This document shows positions 14,340-25,280 of a stretch of 64,000 nt of DNA, piece by piece. The translations under genes and the position numbers were made by a program. Under the pieces are notes generated by a model. That model saw nothing but the letters and a program-made list of their open reading frames with translations, made no database searches and had not been told where the DNA came from. The stretch is from Macquaria australasica (taxonomy: Eukaryota; Chordata; Actinopteri; Centrarchiformes; Percichthyidae). The stretch covers positions 856,433 to 920,432 of the forward strand of contig SEMN01000177.1 in the NCBI GenBank assembly GCA_005408345.1, read 5' to 3'. Each line of letters begins with the position of its first letter. The first letter of the stretch is position 1.

Positions 14340-14595
14340 ACCAAACTGAACGCAGCAGACAGAGAAAGTTAGCGATTAGCTGGTGAAGAAAGTCAGCATC
14401 TAGCAGCTAAAGAGCCAGATATTTACCTGAGTTGGTTGGAAACCTAAACAGAGTGAAGCAGAGACTGAATATTGGATTTAGTCCATGTGAGGATTACATT
14501 CATCACATGGCTGCAAACAAATGCTATTGTTGCTCTGTGTCTGCTGAATGTGTACATAGGTAACTGCTTGCTACGCTGTCAGCCTAACAACTTCA
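14340..14595 (+). repeat. Interspersed repeat, partner of 34380-34790
   Basis: TAGCAGCTAAAGAGCCAGAT at 14402-14421 is followed by GACTGAATATTGGAT, TACATTCATCACATGGC and TGTGTACATAGGTAACTGCT. The reverse complement of 34430-34640 has the same blocks in the same order. I recall this as a common percomorph repeat of unassigned class. Confidence 0.7.
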
Positions 14596-14609
14596 TAAGG
14601 CCATAATAT

Positions 14610-15137
14610 GGTCCTGTTTACACCTGGCATCAACATGCGTACAGTACAGGTCGCATTGGGGACGCATTGAGGATGCATTGAGATCCTGAGATCACTCAGA
14701 CCACATTTGGAGGTGGCTACATTCTTCTATCAGTGTATACGCAAATGTGTCCTTGCTCATTCTCACGCCAACGGCGTCATATGAAAGTGCAAAACAACAA
14801 GAAATAGAGATATATTACGAGTGCGTGAAACATCTTGGGCGATTTGGTCTGACTGGAACAGGCTAAGGAATAGACCCAGTCTGTATTGTTTTGCATGCCA
14901 AGGTCTTTACAAACTTATTTCAATTTCCGGCAGACTAGGCACAGGAAGTGCATTGCTGGCTCCCGCCGGTTAAGAACAACAACACATTTAGTCTTTGCAA
15001 ATGGAAATGATATACGTATTACTCAAGACGCATGTGGATACGCCTTCTGATGCCAGATGTGAACTGACATACTTTGAGCTGTCCACTTATGATCGAATCA
15101 TCCAAGACGCATGTAAATGCCAGGTGTAAACAGGGCC
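14610..15137. mobile_element. Inverted-repeat DNA element (MITE), 528 bp, flanked by TAT
   Basis: The left end begins GGTCCTGTTTACACCTGGCA. The reverse complement of the right end begins GGCCCTGTTTACACCTGGCA; 28 of the first 31 bases agree. The trinucleotide TAT flanks both sides (14607-14609 and 15138-15140), a likely 3-bp target duplication as made by PIF/Harbinger-type transposases, although TAT is not their usual TWA target. No transposase frame is present, so it is non-autonomous. Its left edge abuts the repeat ending at about 14595. Confidence 0.85.
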
Positions 15138-15140
15138 TAT

Positions 15141-16095
15141 GTCAGAGAGGTGTGTCTGTTGGCTTGTTTTAGAGTTCATCTGCTCTCTAGTAGCCAAAAA
15201 TCAATTTGTGCAGCTTTCAATTAACCCTAAAAGTAGCACTTTCTCTGGTTGTGAGTATTCATCAGCACAAAAGACAGCTGAGCAGTGAAGGATGTAGCCT
15301 CCAGAGTCACACAAGAACCTTGATATTTCAGATTGAATATCAACAGAGTGATGGATAAAAAACTGTGTCTCAGTTGGCCTCTAATGCAGAACTACGGGCT
15401 ACAAATCATAAGATTCAGACAGGATTCATCTTGGTACTTTTTTTCATGCAATTACCTTATCATTATCTCATATCTTTTCATAAGGACAACATGTCTCATA
15501 TGAGGTAATTTGAATCATTAACCAAATTACAAATGTATTATAAATTGCAGAGGACATTACGAGTAAGGGGTACTTCTTGTCCTCTGTCTCTCCAAGGAAA
15601 GAACATTTGAATGCCGGCAACTGGATGAATATCTGCACAGAACCAAATGCAGAACTTAATTTAAATCTTGGCACACAACAGCAGAGAGCTGCTTCATGCA
15701 CCTTAACATGGCGTGTGTCTTAATGTAAAAAGAGATTAGTGTGTGTAAGTGTGTGTGTGTGAGACAGAGAGAGAAAGAAACAAAATAAGCCAAAAGGTAA
15801 AACAAAAAGCAGAAAACGTGCACAAAGGTGACAAAGACATATTTGCTGCCACACCTATCTTCATGCTGCAAATATGCCTTTGCACACACACATACACTGA
15901 AAAAAACACACACATAACAGGCGCAAAATTGAACAGACACGCTCATAAACACACAAGTACAGCGCAGTATCCATTTATAGACAGATGAGCTCATCTAAAT
16001 GAGCACACACAGAGAGGCAAATGCACCTGAAGGCTTCACGCTGAACACACACTCACCCACAAACACACGTAACCTACACACTAACACACAAACCG
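15141..16095. other. Unassigned DNA with scattered CA and GT runs
   Basis: GT units lie at 15739-15760. Interrupted CA-rich sequence lies at 15885-15955 and 16000-16095. Open frames of about 80-112 codons over these runs are repeat artefacts. Confidence 0.5.
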
Positions 16096-16099
16096 TGTG

Positions 16100-16275
16100 A
16101 CATGCTAACAGATATCTTTCCACGGCGAAGGCAAGACAGTAATTACCACCATCTTCAATCAGCCTGTTAGCATTCAGCTGCGGCCGTTCCCTTATCGCAC
16201 TGAAACACTGTGATTCCCCACAACAGCAGCAGCGGCGAGCATGTGCTAAAGGCCCAATCAGTGGCACTCAAACAA
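16100..16275. promoter_or_regulatory. Weak candidate conserved non-coding element
   Basis: A GC-balanced, non-repetitive block with ACAGTAATTACCACC, TCAATCAGCCTGTTAGC and CAGCTGCGGCCG, ending in AGGCCCAATCAG. The texture resembles regulatory DNA. No coding signal. Confidence 0.25.
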
Positions 16276-17070
16276 AAATGGAGCTCCATCACTGAAATCC
16301 TGCAACATCACATTAGAGACATGTTTCCATTCTAAATTAGTTAGACGGAGTATTTGGCACCAGTTTGCAGGACTAATTTTGACAAATATGCAGCTGGTAT
16401 GTTTTTTTAATGACAGTTATTGCTCTTAATATTGTTCATTTTCTGTTTTCTCTGTTTATGTTTCAGTTTCTCTCTCTCAGAGCTGCCTGCAAACCAATTT
16501 CAGCTGTATCTGATTTTCACATTGTCCCAGGACACCCACGACCATCAAGCCACCCCTAGCTATCTGTTCTGTTTCAGTGTGCGTCAAACGATGTATTTTG
16601 CTGTGAATTGGGACAGCATGCCCAGACGTCGTGTACATGTCTACTTCAAAATCACATGTAACATAATTAATTTCAGGGAGAACATGGTTACCAGAAATTC
16701 TTAATATGTTTTGAGATATGAACAAAGGTCGTCAGCAACATTTTTTTTTGTCTGTCTCTGGGACACATTTGGCCCTAGGGCCATCTTATGCCCAGATTTG
16801 AATTAGGGCCTAAGAGTGTCAAATTTGAATTTAAGACTTTTTAAGGACCTGCAGACTGTCTGGCTGTTGAATTAACTCATTGAAGAGAAAATTTATTATA
16901 AATTGTGTAACATGTCTAAGGGAAAAAATTAGCAAGACAGCACCTAGCCCCAATTTGTGGTTACATGTATCATCATTACATTTTAGAAACCCAGAAGATT
17001 GTTTAACAGCACTCATCACAGCTTTGAAGGTATTTCCAGAATCCTCCAAGACAAAACATCAAAAAGAAGA
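16276..17070. other. Unassigned DNA
   Basis: No supported gene. AATTTAAGACTTTTTAAGGA at about 16829-16848 may belong to a fish repeat but is too short to call. Confidence 0.4.
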
Positions 17071-17071
17071 C

Positions 17072-17275
17072 ATGAATCAGAATCAGCTTCATTGGCCAAG
17101 TATGTGTACACATACAAACAATGTACTCTGTTTTTAAGTTGCTCTCACTGTACTTCAACACAGTTCCAAAAACTATTTACAAGAAAGATAACAGAGGACA
17201 ACAAAGCTGGGCAAAGACAAATAAACATAAACATCAGTTATATTTTTCTTGCATTGTACAAAATGAGCCAAGAGA
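17072..17275 (-). mobile_element. LINE 3' end fragment (minus strand)
   Basis: TGAATCAGAATCAGCTTCAT at 17072-17091, then TGGCCAAGTATGTGTACACA, is the reverse complement of a LINE tail I recall in fish, whose 3' end carries AATAAAGCTGATTCTGATTC repeats. The element's 3' end is therefore at about 17072, with its 3'-UTR running to about 17275. No reverse-transcriptase part remains; 5' truncation is usual for LINE insertions. Confidence 0.65.
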
Positions 17276-17490
17276 CAATTCACTTCCTGCTACCATCTTT
17301 GTTTGGATTCAAAATATCCTGTCAAAACTTGGGATAGAGGTTTTAAAAAATGTCTCCCCATAACATTGAACTCATGATCCCAATTCATAACTTTATAATT
17401 CATAACAGTTTTAACTGAAGCAAATTAAATGTAAATATACATGTATTAGGTGGTAAACTATGCACACCCAACATTTGAACACACACACAA
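17276..17490. other. Unassigned DNA
   Basis: AT-rich sequence with a short CA/CAAA patch at 17478-17503. Nothing else is seen. Confidence 0.4.
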
Positions 17491-17504
17491 ACAAACAAAC
17501 ACAT

Positions 17505-17720
17505 ACATATTTGCTCTGCTAATTTCTGACCTTTTGTTTGCCAATACAAAGCCCTGGCTGCTTCATTATTTAAATAAATGCTGATAATGATCAGTAATTG
17601 GTGTTTATCTGCACCCAAGAGCCTAATGCTAATCAGCCAGGCACAGGCTAATGAGGTTAAGACAGTCCCACCAGTAAACAATGTGTTGATGAAAGAGAAC
17701 ATGCACCCCAAACCACAACA
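17505..17720. promoter_or_regulatory. Candidate conserved non-coding element
   Basis: A dense mix of homeodomain-like and other factor-like motifs: TGCTAATTTCTGACC, TTGCCAATACAAAGCC, TTATTTAAATAAATGCTGAT, GATCAGTAATTGGTG, CCTAATGCTAATCAGCC and GGCTAATGAGGTTAAG. It is repeat-free and has no codon structure. In vertebrate genomes such blocks are often deeply conserved developmental enhancers; conservation is untested here. Confidence 0.4.
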
Positions 17721-18290
17721 GAGTCATCCAAGTTCAGCACCAATGTTTATTTCTTACATGTTGAAGAGTTCAAAAGGTCACTTGTGGAAACACATTGTAA
17801 TATAAGTGATTATATGTATCTCATACTTGCTGTTTGTCTCTCATTCGTGCCCCCAAAACCAAACAGGCACACACTTTTCTCTCATAATGACTTCATCTAT
17901 TCATTTATATTTACTCCCTATGTCCTTGTTCACTTACATCTACCTTCTCTTAGCACTTCTTTTGTAGGGAATTGGATATTCCAATGCAGCAGCCTGCGAT
18001 TTTCTTATGTTGCACTAAAGCACAGTCATTTACTGAACCTCAACCTGCCATATCTATTTCAGCTTACAATTATGAATACCTAGATCTAGAGAAAGCTGTT
18101 CTAAGAGTAACTCAGCATCTTGTTTTTGCTGACATCCAGTGGTTAAAGCTCTCGCCTTGCTGTAGTGATGCTGAAGTGTACTGAGGGTGTGGTCAGGTCA
18201 CTCTGACATTGTTTGGTGTGGTTACAGGTGATATGGACTTGAATATTTTAAACAGAGGAGGTCAAGGAAACAATAGTCACAGCTTAATGT
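17721..18290. other. Unassigned DNA
   Basis: CCAGTGGTTAAAGCTCTCGC at 18137-18156 faintly resembles the A-box half of tRNA-like fish repeats, with no B box following. Nothing else is seen. Confidence 0.35.
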
Positions 18291-18294
18291 TAAA

Positions 18295-18645
18295 GGGAAA
18301 CTATTTTTAAACCTGGGCCCTATTTATTTTTTATTTTTTACAAATTTTTGGGTCTAAATGACCAAAAGTTTTGGAATTGGTCCAGTAGGTCCAGTTGCCG
18401 GCATCTGCGAACAGGCTGCAATGACTACAACGTAATCAATTGCGCCCTTTTAAAGTACGTCCACTAAAAGTGCTTGTTTTCACCACTGACAGGGTCAGAC
18501 TGTTATTCGAAGTGTCTGACAACATTATGGAAAGGATCCCTACAGATACAGACCTTTTTGTTAAAGAGTAAGATCCTTTTTGTTTAACCAGAAACACAAA
18601 GCCTCACTCTGAAATCTCGCAAGAGGTTGACTTAATGCAGGAAGA
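18295..18645 (+). repeat. Teleost interspersed repeat ('CTGGGCCCTATTT' type)
   Basis: AACCTGGGCCCTATTT, AATTGGTCCAGTAGG, CGTCCACTAAAAGTGCTTG, GTCTGACAACATTATGGAAA, GGATCCCTACAGATACAGAC and CTCTGAAATCTCGC appear in order. I recall the chain from many fish genomes. No terminal inverted repeat or protein is visible, so the class is open. Confidence 0.55.
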
Positions 18646-18893
18646 CGAAAGGATCTTACTTACTGTGGTCACAGGTAACTCACAAATGACAATCAACATA
18701 TTCCACAATGAAGTTTATATCAGAGTTACAGGTTTCCTAAAGTCATCAAAGTCAAGTTAAATCAGATTTAGCCATTTAAGTGTCAAGTTCAACTGCCAGT
18801 GTTCAAATTGTTTCCTCCACTAAACATCCAAAGGCCGCATCAAACACCTGTGCTCTCCTTGTATTTGTGTGTATGTGTTCAGGTACATGAATC

Positions 18894-18930
18894 TGTGTGT
18901 GTGTGTGTGCTAAAATGTGTGTGTGTGTGT
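18894..18930. repeat. Interrupted (TG)n microsatellite
   Basis: Two TG runs are separated by CTAAAA. Confidence 0.9.
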
Positions 18931-19131
18931 TATAGTGATTTATTTCCTGTTTAATCGGGTTTGGCAGAGCGGACTGAGCTCAAGCTCAGCGTCAAGGTGT
19001 ATTTATGGTGTGTGTGTGTGTCTCCGAGAGAGTATTTATAGCTCAGGTCCAATCTGTGTCCTATCCAGCTGCAGCGAGGAGATAGTGGTTTCAAACATAA
19101 CACAGAGCGCCTATACCAATATATTTCACAA

Positions 19132-19132
<1 letters not shown>

Positions 19133-19162
<30 letters not shown>
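19133..19162. repeat. (CA)n microsatellite
   Basis: About 15 uninterrupted CA units. Confidence 0.95.
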
Positions 19163-19168
<6 letters not shown>

Positions 19169-19769
19169 CACTACGAGCATAAATGCTAACAAAATGATAA
19201 ACAAAAACATACCTCACATGTGACCGCATCACAGTATGATTCCTGTACAGTATAATGCAGTTTAGTGCGGTAGCCCTGTATATACTGCCTTGATTGAGAA
19301 TTCTAATTTTTGTTGAGACTACAGACAGACAGAATACAGACAGATTTGTATTGTTTATCCTTCATATTACAATATAATGCAGTCCAACTCAAAGGCCCCA
19401 TGAAATACAACCTCAAATTTAATTTTGTTTAATTACCATTATCAGTTCATTATTATAATTACTTAATCTCTCAGTTTTTAAATAGTAATTTAGCTTGTGA
19501 TAACATTTGACTCACCAATTTGACATCTGGGAAAGTGGGAACATTGCGCTACAACACAGTCAAATAAGAGGGTTTTGTTTACAACCTACAGTATATTCCT
19601 GCCGGACTCCATTCTAGTTCTATCACTGAGCCCTAAGCCGGGCTGGAGGCAGCAATTTGAGAACACTGGGTCATTTCCTCTGTATTTTCCCTGGGAAGTT
19701 TGGGAATAGGAAAAGAAAAACTTTTTTTTCCAATATTTGTTTTCCGATAATTTGAGACTGTCCTTTCCA
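19163..19769. other. Unassigned DNA
   Basis: AT-rich, with a short ACAGACAGACAG run at 19320-19345. No gene or element is recognised. Confidence 0.45.
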
Positions 19770-20115
19770 AAAATACGACCGTATAGGTCGTCTGCGCAAG
19801 CAGCTTATTACGTTTATTGTCAGGAGGTGACCTCTAGTGGTCGTAGTAATTATGACGGGAGCAAAGGAGGAAGTCAGGTGAGGTAGTATAAGAAGCATAG
19901 TCCGCATAGGGAGGAGGCCGAGGTGGATGGATGTGTCAAACACAGGACTTTCACCCAGGAGACTGCTGTTCCTGTCCTTTGTAACTTACATACGTAAGTT
20001 ATGTTAGCAAGTCACGTAACTTAACTTGCATACGTAACTTAACTTACATAACTATCGTAGTTATTTTAACCCAAACCATGATCTTTTCCTAAACCTAACC
20101 ACCTGAGCAGAGCGT
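19770..20115 (-). repeat. Teleost interspersed repeat, reverse copy
   Basis: On the minus strand it reads GGTTAGGTTTAGGAAAAGAT-CATGGTTTGGGTTAAAATA at its start and GGGTGAAAGTCCTGTGTTTG further in, and it ends near ACGACCTATACGGTCGT. The GGTTAGGG...GATC...GGTTAAAA block is shared with 54920-54965 (plus). Within it, 19983-20045 is a cluster of ACGTAAGTT/AACTTACAT palindromic units. Confidence 0.6.
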
Positions 20116-21180
20116 GACGCTACCTCGCTGAACTGCTGCGTCTGGCAGACGTGTGGTGTCCTCACAGCGAGCTGCCAGCCCTGTGTTTCTACACTGAGTT
20201 TGTCTTTGATAACGGCCATCAATAAGAGTGTTTCATTTTATTTCATGATACATTTCATTTATATTTAGTTTAGACAGAAAAGGTTAAGAGGCTTATGTTC
20301 AATTGTAACTGGGGAGTTAAAAAAATGTTTTTTGATTTTTTTCCAGTCTGTGACATATTCTACAGATATCAATATTGAAACTGAAACTGAAAGGTTTGAT
20401 GTCAATATGACTATCAACAGATAATTTTCACTGTGTATTCTTGCTGAGAACTGCGTGGCACATGGAAAAAAACAGGCGAATCTCCAGATGAGACGCGCAT
20501 CTCAGCAACGTCTGCAGTGGCTGTGTGGCTGCTCTAACCTGTTAACATGGGTGCCAAAATGAAAAGCAAGAGGTTCCGCGATGCACACGCGCTGCTCAGG
20601 TTGGCGGTGTGGCCCGGCCATAAACCTAACAAAACTGTGACCACTTGACAACGGTAACTATGTATCCTTGGCTTAAAAAACAACAACAAAACAATACATA
20701 ATCTAAAAGATAAATTGCCATGAAGCTTAAACAACAAGGCAGTTTTATTTTTCTTATTTCATGAAAAGTTGACACTAAGATTTTCATTGCATGGCCAAAA
20801 AACCAATTAATTAAAAATATTTGGGTGTCTAGTCAAAAAAGTGCAAAGGTTGGTACGAGCGCATTGTGGGGACTTGATCCTAAAGATGTAATGCTGCCAC
20901 ATGAAATTCTTGGCTGACAAAATGATAGCACTCTTGTTAACTGGATCCCTTTTATTGTAAAGATTTAAAAGATTTCCTTTGTTCTTTAGAATAATAATTT
21001 TGGAATTTCCCTCCACACATTGCATATCTATTTAAAGCTCTCACTCACAGAGCTCCGTCTGTGCCCATCACCTTTCTTTTCTCTTCCCTTTCCTTTCTGC
21101 CCTAGCTCCATCTCTCCCAATCTTGTGACTCTTTGAATGAAGATCACAAATCAAAAGAATTCATAATAAAGCCAAACCTA
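20116..21180. other. Unassigned DNA, likely containing old repeat sequence
   Basis: GCAAGAGGTTCCGCGATGCA, then GGCGGTGTGGCCCGG, near 20566-20615 look like part of a dispersed fish repeat, but I cannot bound it. No gene. Confidence 0.35.
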
Positions 21181-21185
21181 AAACA

Positions 21186-21206
21186 GTGTGTGTGTGTGTG
21201 TGTGTA
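21186..21206. repeat. (TG)n microsatellite
   Basis: About ten TG units, with further short TG runs at 21233-21246. Confidence 0.9.
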
Positions 21207-21384
21207 GAACAAGCAAACATAAAGTTGTTTCGTGCGTGTGTGTGTCTGCAGCCTTCATTCCTGATTAGCAGACGTCATCAAACTACAAGGTGTTGTTAGA
21301 GCTTTGCTCCTCGTTAGCGGCTGATGCATTTCCCTCGTTAGTTGGCATCACATCATTGTGTGTGTGTGTTTGTTAATTCATACA

Positions 21385-21387
<3 letters not shown>

Positions 21388-21427
<40 letters not shown>
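21388..21427. repeat. (TG)n microsatellite
   Basis: About 19 TG units, with shorter ones at 21355-21370. Confidence 0.95.
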
Positions 21428-21519
21428 TTAACTGGGTAATTCAGCGTGAAGCCTGCGAGGCCTTTGGAGTCTGCACACTGTCATTACAAGAGTCCTTATG
21501 GATTAGAAATACTAAATGG

Positions 21520-21890
21520 GTGTGTGTGTGTGTGTGTGTGTGTGAGTGGGGGGGGGGGTTAAAAGGGGGAGTAAGAGGGGGAAGAGTGTGAGGGGCTGTG
21601 GGAGGAAAGGGCAGGAGAAAGAGGAAGAGGATAAAGAAGGTTAATGACTGTAAGAGGGTGAAGAGGAAAGGGAGGAGGGGTAAGAAGGAGAGAGAAAGGG
21701 GGTGAAGGAAGAGAAAGGATGCAGATGGTGGGAGGGAGAAAGAAAGAGCTGGAGGAAGCGTGTAGGTGAGAGGGGATGGGATAACGAGGATGGAGGGAGG
21801 TGAACAGAGGAAGGGAGAAGTTAAAAGAAAACAGAGGAAAGAAGAGACTCGGTGGGATGAAGGGGGAGAAGATGACAAAGAGTGATGAGG
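21520..21890. repeat. (TG)n, G-run and purine-rich tract
   Basis: A TG run (21520-21544) is followed by an 11-12 G run and GGGGG/GGGGG blocks to 21590. A GA-rich tract then runs to 21890. The complementary strand gives a 145-codon low-complexity frame, which is not a gene. The G blocks could form a quadruplex. Confidence 0.85.
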
Positions 21891-22081
21891 AGATTTGCTC
21901 CCCCACTCCTTTCTCTCCTCTCTTTGTTCATGTTCCTGTAAAGGTCAGAGATTACTTAGTACTCCTTAAAATATCTTGAATTTAATGATCAACCTTGTAG
22001 ATCCCCTGTTCTTAATTATCTCGCTGTCTCTTGCCATGAGCAGCAGGACAGAAAACTCATTTTATAAAACTTTGTTCCACT

Positions 22082-22110
22082 CTCTCTGTGTGTGTGTCTC
22101 TCTCTCTCAG
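22082..22110. repeat. (CT)n/(TG)n/(TC)n compound microsatellite
   Basis: Short CT, TG and TC runs in succession. Confidence 0.85.
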
Positions 22111-22258
22111 CTGGGGTCTTTTTCTCTCTTAATATTCTCAATTTTCTCCCGTTGTTTGCTTGGCATCTCATTTCTGTCTTTCTTTCATATCTCTTCCTTC
22201 TTGCATGAGCTCTTTTGTCATGTTTTTCCCTGAGTATTTCACTGTCATTGCAGCCATA

Positions 22259-22261
<3 letters not shown>

Positions 22262-22293
<32 letters not shown>
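22262..22293. repeat. (TC)n microsatellite
   Basis: About 16 uninterrupted TC units. Confidence 0.95.
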
Positions 22294-22295
<2 letters not shown>

Positions 22296-22463
22296 ATAGC
22301 AATGCATTTTATTTCTGGGAAAGACAGAAAGCAGGAGGTATTCAAGGATTCTTTTATTTCTCAGATTTACAGTCAGCTTCTCTGTCAGCTTTTCTTTCCT
22401 CCCCTGCTTAGGTTTGATCTTGTTTCTCTCAAAGAGACTTGGAGAAGGGCTGGATTGAGGTGT

Positions 22464-22500
22464 GAGTGAGTGTGTGTGTGTATGTGTGTGTGTGTGTGTA
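22464..22500. repeat. (TG)n microsatellite
   Basis: About 18 TG units with one TATG interruption. Confidence 0.9.
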
Positions 22501-23118
22501 CCCCTGGCCTGTACCAATTTTTGGGGGTTTGTGCGCGCTTGTAAGCACCAACCTAAAAGCATTACTGAGCTGAAAAAGAGGAATTTCTAATAGAGTATGT
22601 TGAAGAGATCACAGTCAAAGACCCCTCATCCAGAAGCAGTAAGACCTTTGAAATAACTGGAGCATTACACCATGCAGCCTCCAACCATACATTCATACTA
22701 CATATACATTTTTAAAAACATGAAAAAAATGTGGTAAATATTTCTTAATATATTGACACATCATCAGGCTGCAATACGGTTTTCATGTTAAGTGTTCCTA
22801 TAATATTGCTACATATAAGGAATACTGTAATATTGTGTATATTTTTTCTATAATAATATCAAAATAGCAAAGCCAATATGTCTGAAATAACAAAAAATAT
22901 CTTATTTTGGACTAAAGCATCAATGTGAAAGATTGGGACAAGTCGATTTATAAAGTGAATCATTGATTTGAAATTGATAAATAATTCTCATGTTAGGTTT
23001 GAGATTTTAGGACAATTTTAGCAAAGATCATCACCGATACAATTGGCATTTAGATTTAGAGGAAAATCTGCTGAATTGTTTTAGAGCACAACATCAGAGA
23101 AAGCTACTCAAACGTCCA
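22501..23118. other. Unassigned AT-rich DNA
   Basis: No gene, repeat or inverted-repeat element is recognised. Confidence 0.5.
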
Positions 23119-23186
23119 TAAAAATATATAAATATAAAAAATAAATATATTTATATACAGTATATATAAATATATAAAATAAATAC
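23119..23186. repeat. AT-only low-complexity tract
   Basis: Nearly pure A/T with ATATAAATA and TATATATAAATA units, broken by one CAG. Confidence 0.85.
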
Positions 23187-23537
23187 CTCACCAGAAGAAC
23201 TTCCAATGCCTATGTTTTTCTGATGAACTTCTTTTTGTGGACGTGAAAATATTTATTTTAGACGGGAGGTCAGGGTGGATGGGTGGCTGCTCAAAGAGCC
23301 TGACATTGTCATAGGATATGGCTGCTCTTATCCCTTAGCCCTCACAAAGGTCAACACTAGTTTCCTTTAACAATTATTATTATCTTCTGACAAATCACTG
23401 ACAAATAACCTATGGTATTGTTTAGGTATGAGGATTCAGTGCAGTCTTTCGGAGCAAAACGGGAACAGATCACTGCCTGATGGACACATTGGCTGTTGCA
23501 CAGATTGAACCTGCAGCATTTCGTTGACAACACAATG

Positions 23538-24543
23538 ACTATGTTTGCATGCACAGTAATTTTCCACTATTATTCCGAATATGACAACATTCTGAATTTG
23601 ATACGGGTCATGTAAACTGCATATTCCGTTTGGACATTCCGAATTAGGCCTTTTTGCGAATGTAGCATTTTCCGATTAAGACGTGGGATACACAAGGGAT
23701 AATGCCCGAAGAGTTGTCCATTATCTGCATTCTGCTGAATGTCGGACTGTTATTGCCTCCCTGTCGTCCAGTAATTCCTGATTATGGACACCTCGAAGGG
23801 CTTTAACCCCGGTTATACCATGGTCACTTGGCAAAGAAAAAAAATTAAGAGCATTCATTTATATTTTAATTTTTATACAATGCCATTGTCAGGAATTAAT
23901 GGACACTCAGGAGCCAATCAGAATTGTGTATTCACCCAGGCTGATATTATTCAGGTTTGGGAGCATTCCTTGGACACGTATACAGCACATTCAGAATATG
24001 CATCTCAGTTTGCAACACGCGGCCTCTTGCCTGTTTACGGTCAGCTTTGTGCGTTGGAAACAAACCCACTAGCCAACGGCTTGCAAGGCTGGGGTAGAGA
24101 CGCATGCACAAAAGAAAAGCCCACATTTCTGGTGGGAAGGAGAAGCACACCTACTTTTAAACATTATGAAAGACTTTCATAATGTTTTTGGCTACGTGCA
24201 AATATCATAACAGCAACCTTTTCAAAATGGTAGTTGAACTAATGAAAGAGGGAGGCTGAGTTTGCACAGTCGAACAAGTCCACCACCTGTGGAAAACTTT
24301 GAAAAAATCCTATTTTGACGTAAAGAAGCAAAATGGCTCAAGCAGCTCCAGTCGTTCCACTTTTCCATATTTTGACGGGACAAACCACATGTTAGTGCAT
24401 TGACACCTGTCAAACACAGCTGGAGTATGCACAGCTGCATGTAAACGGGAATATTAGTGTAATATTCAACTTCACATTAGCCATGTAAACAGCTTAGTAG
24501 GAATAATGTCTTTTTCTAAATATTTTGTGCATGTAAACATAGT
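23538..24543. mobile_element. Inverted-repeat DNA element of about 1.0 kb
   Basis: The left terminus ACTATGTTTGCATGCACA matches the reverse complement of the right terminus ACTATGTTTACATGCACA at 17 of 18 bases. Subterminal CATGTAAAC words recur inside both ends (23608, 24439, 24483). A 133-codon plus-strand frame at 23784-24182 has no transposase motif that I can see, so the element appears non-autonomous. No clear target duplication is visible. I recall the terminus from fish MITEs but cannot name the superfamily. Confidence 0.8.
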
Positions 24544-24996
24544 TAATCTCTGAAACCCTGCATGGGCCAACCTGCCTCTCTCACTCTCTTCCATTCTGCC
24601 GTTTGTGTACCCTTGTAGACAAATACATACACATTTTACAGGCTAAGTGAACACAGCTGTGTTAGTGCCTTGCTCTTCTTAAGAAATTGAACCTCTAACC
24701 CTCTCACTATAGAGCCTCAATATACCTGGAAAGCTCCTTGGCAGCAGTTCCAGACTCAATATGCATCATGATGTTTTTTATGCGGAAACAACAGAAATCC
24801 TCATCCCAGTAAATCTGACATGTAAACAAAACAGTTTTTTTGTTTCATAACCAATTTTCTGAGGCAAAACAAAAGAGCCAACAAAACTCTTTAAGCAGCA
24901 GGATTTTTGTCTTCCCTGAGGGGGGCACTTTGAACGGAGCGCAGATGAATTGGGCGAGCTTATGTTCTCATTAAAATAATTGGTAGAACAGCCAAC
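24544..24996. other. Unassigned DNA
   Basis: No supported gene or repeat. The stretch 24900-25060 around the CTCG run has mixed, enhancer-like texture (GCTTATGTTCTCATTAAAAT). Confidence 0.4.
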
Positions 24997-25017
24997 TCAC
25001 TCGCTCGCTCGCTCGCT
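24997..25017. repeat. (CTCG)n microsatellite
   Basis: Five CTCG units; CpG-containing and unusual against the CA/GT-dominated background. Confidence 0.9.
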
Positions 25018-25084
25018 GCTCCGACGAGCGATTTATCTAAAAGGCTGTCAACCCGACTGAAGATGAGGAGAGGAAGTCTGCAGG

Positions 25085-25280
25085 GATGCACTAGCATGTG
25101 TGTGTCTGTATGTGTGTGTGCATGTTTGTTTGTGTGGGAATGTGTTTATGATGCATATAAGCATATAGCATGTGTTTTTTGGGGGTGTTTATCTGTATAT
25201 GTGCACTTTTACAATTACACAATTACTGTGTGTGTGCTGAGTACACCCAGTGTGCATATGTGCGTGTGTGTGTGTTCCTG
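25085..25280. repeat. Imperfect TG-rich low-complexity stretch
   Basis: TGTGTG words interrupted by CATG, TTTA and others. It accounts for the 146-codon Cys/Val-rich frame here. Confidence 0.7.

Noticed and set aside
21441..21906. Minus-strand frames of 115 and 145 codons
   Set aside because: Pyrimidine-strand reading of a GA-rich tract: Ser/Pro/Leu/Phe low complexity only.
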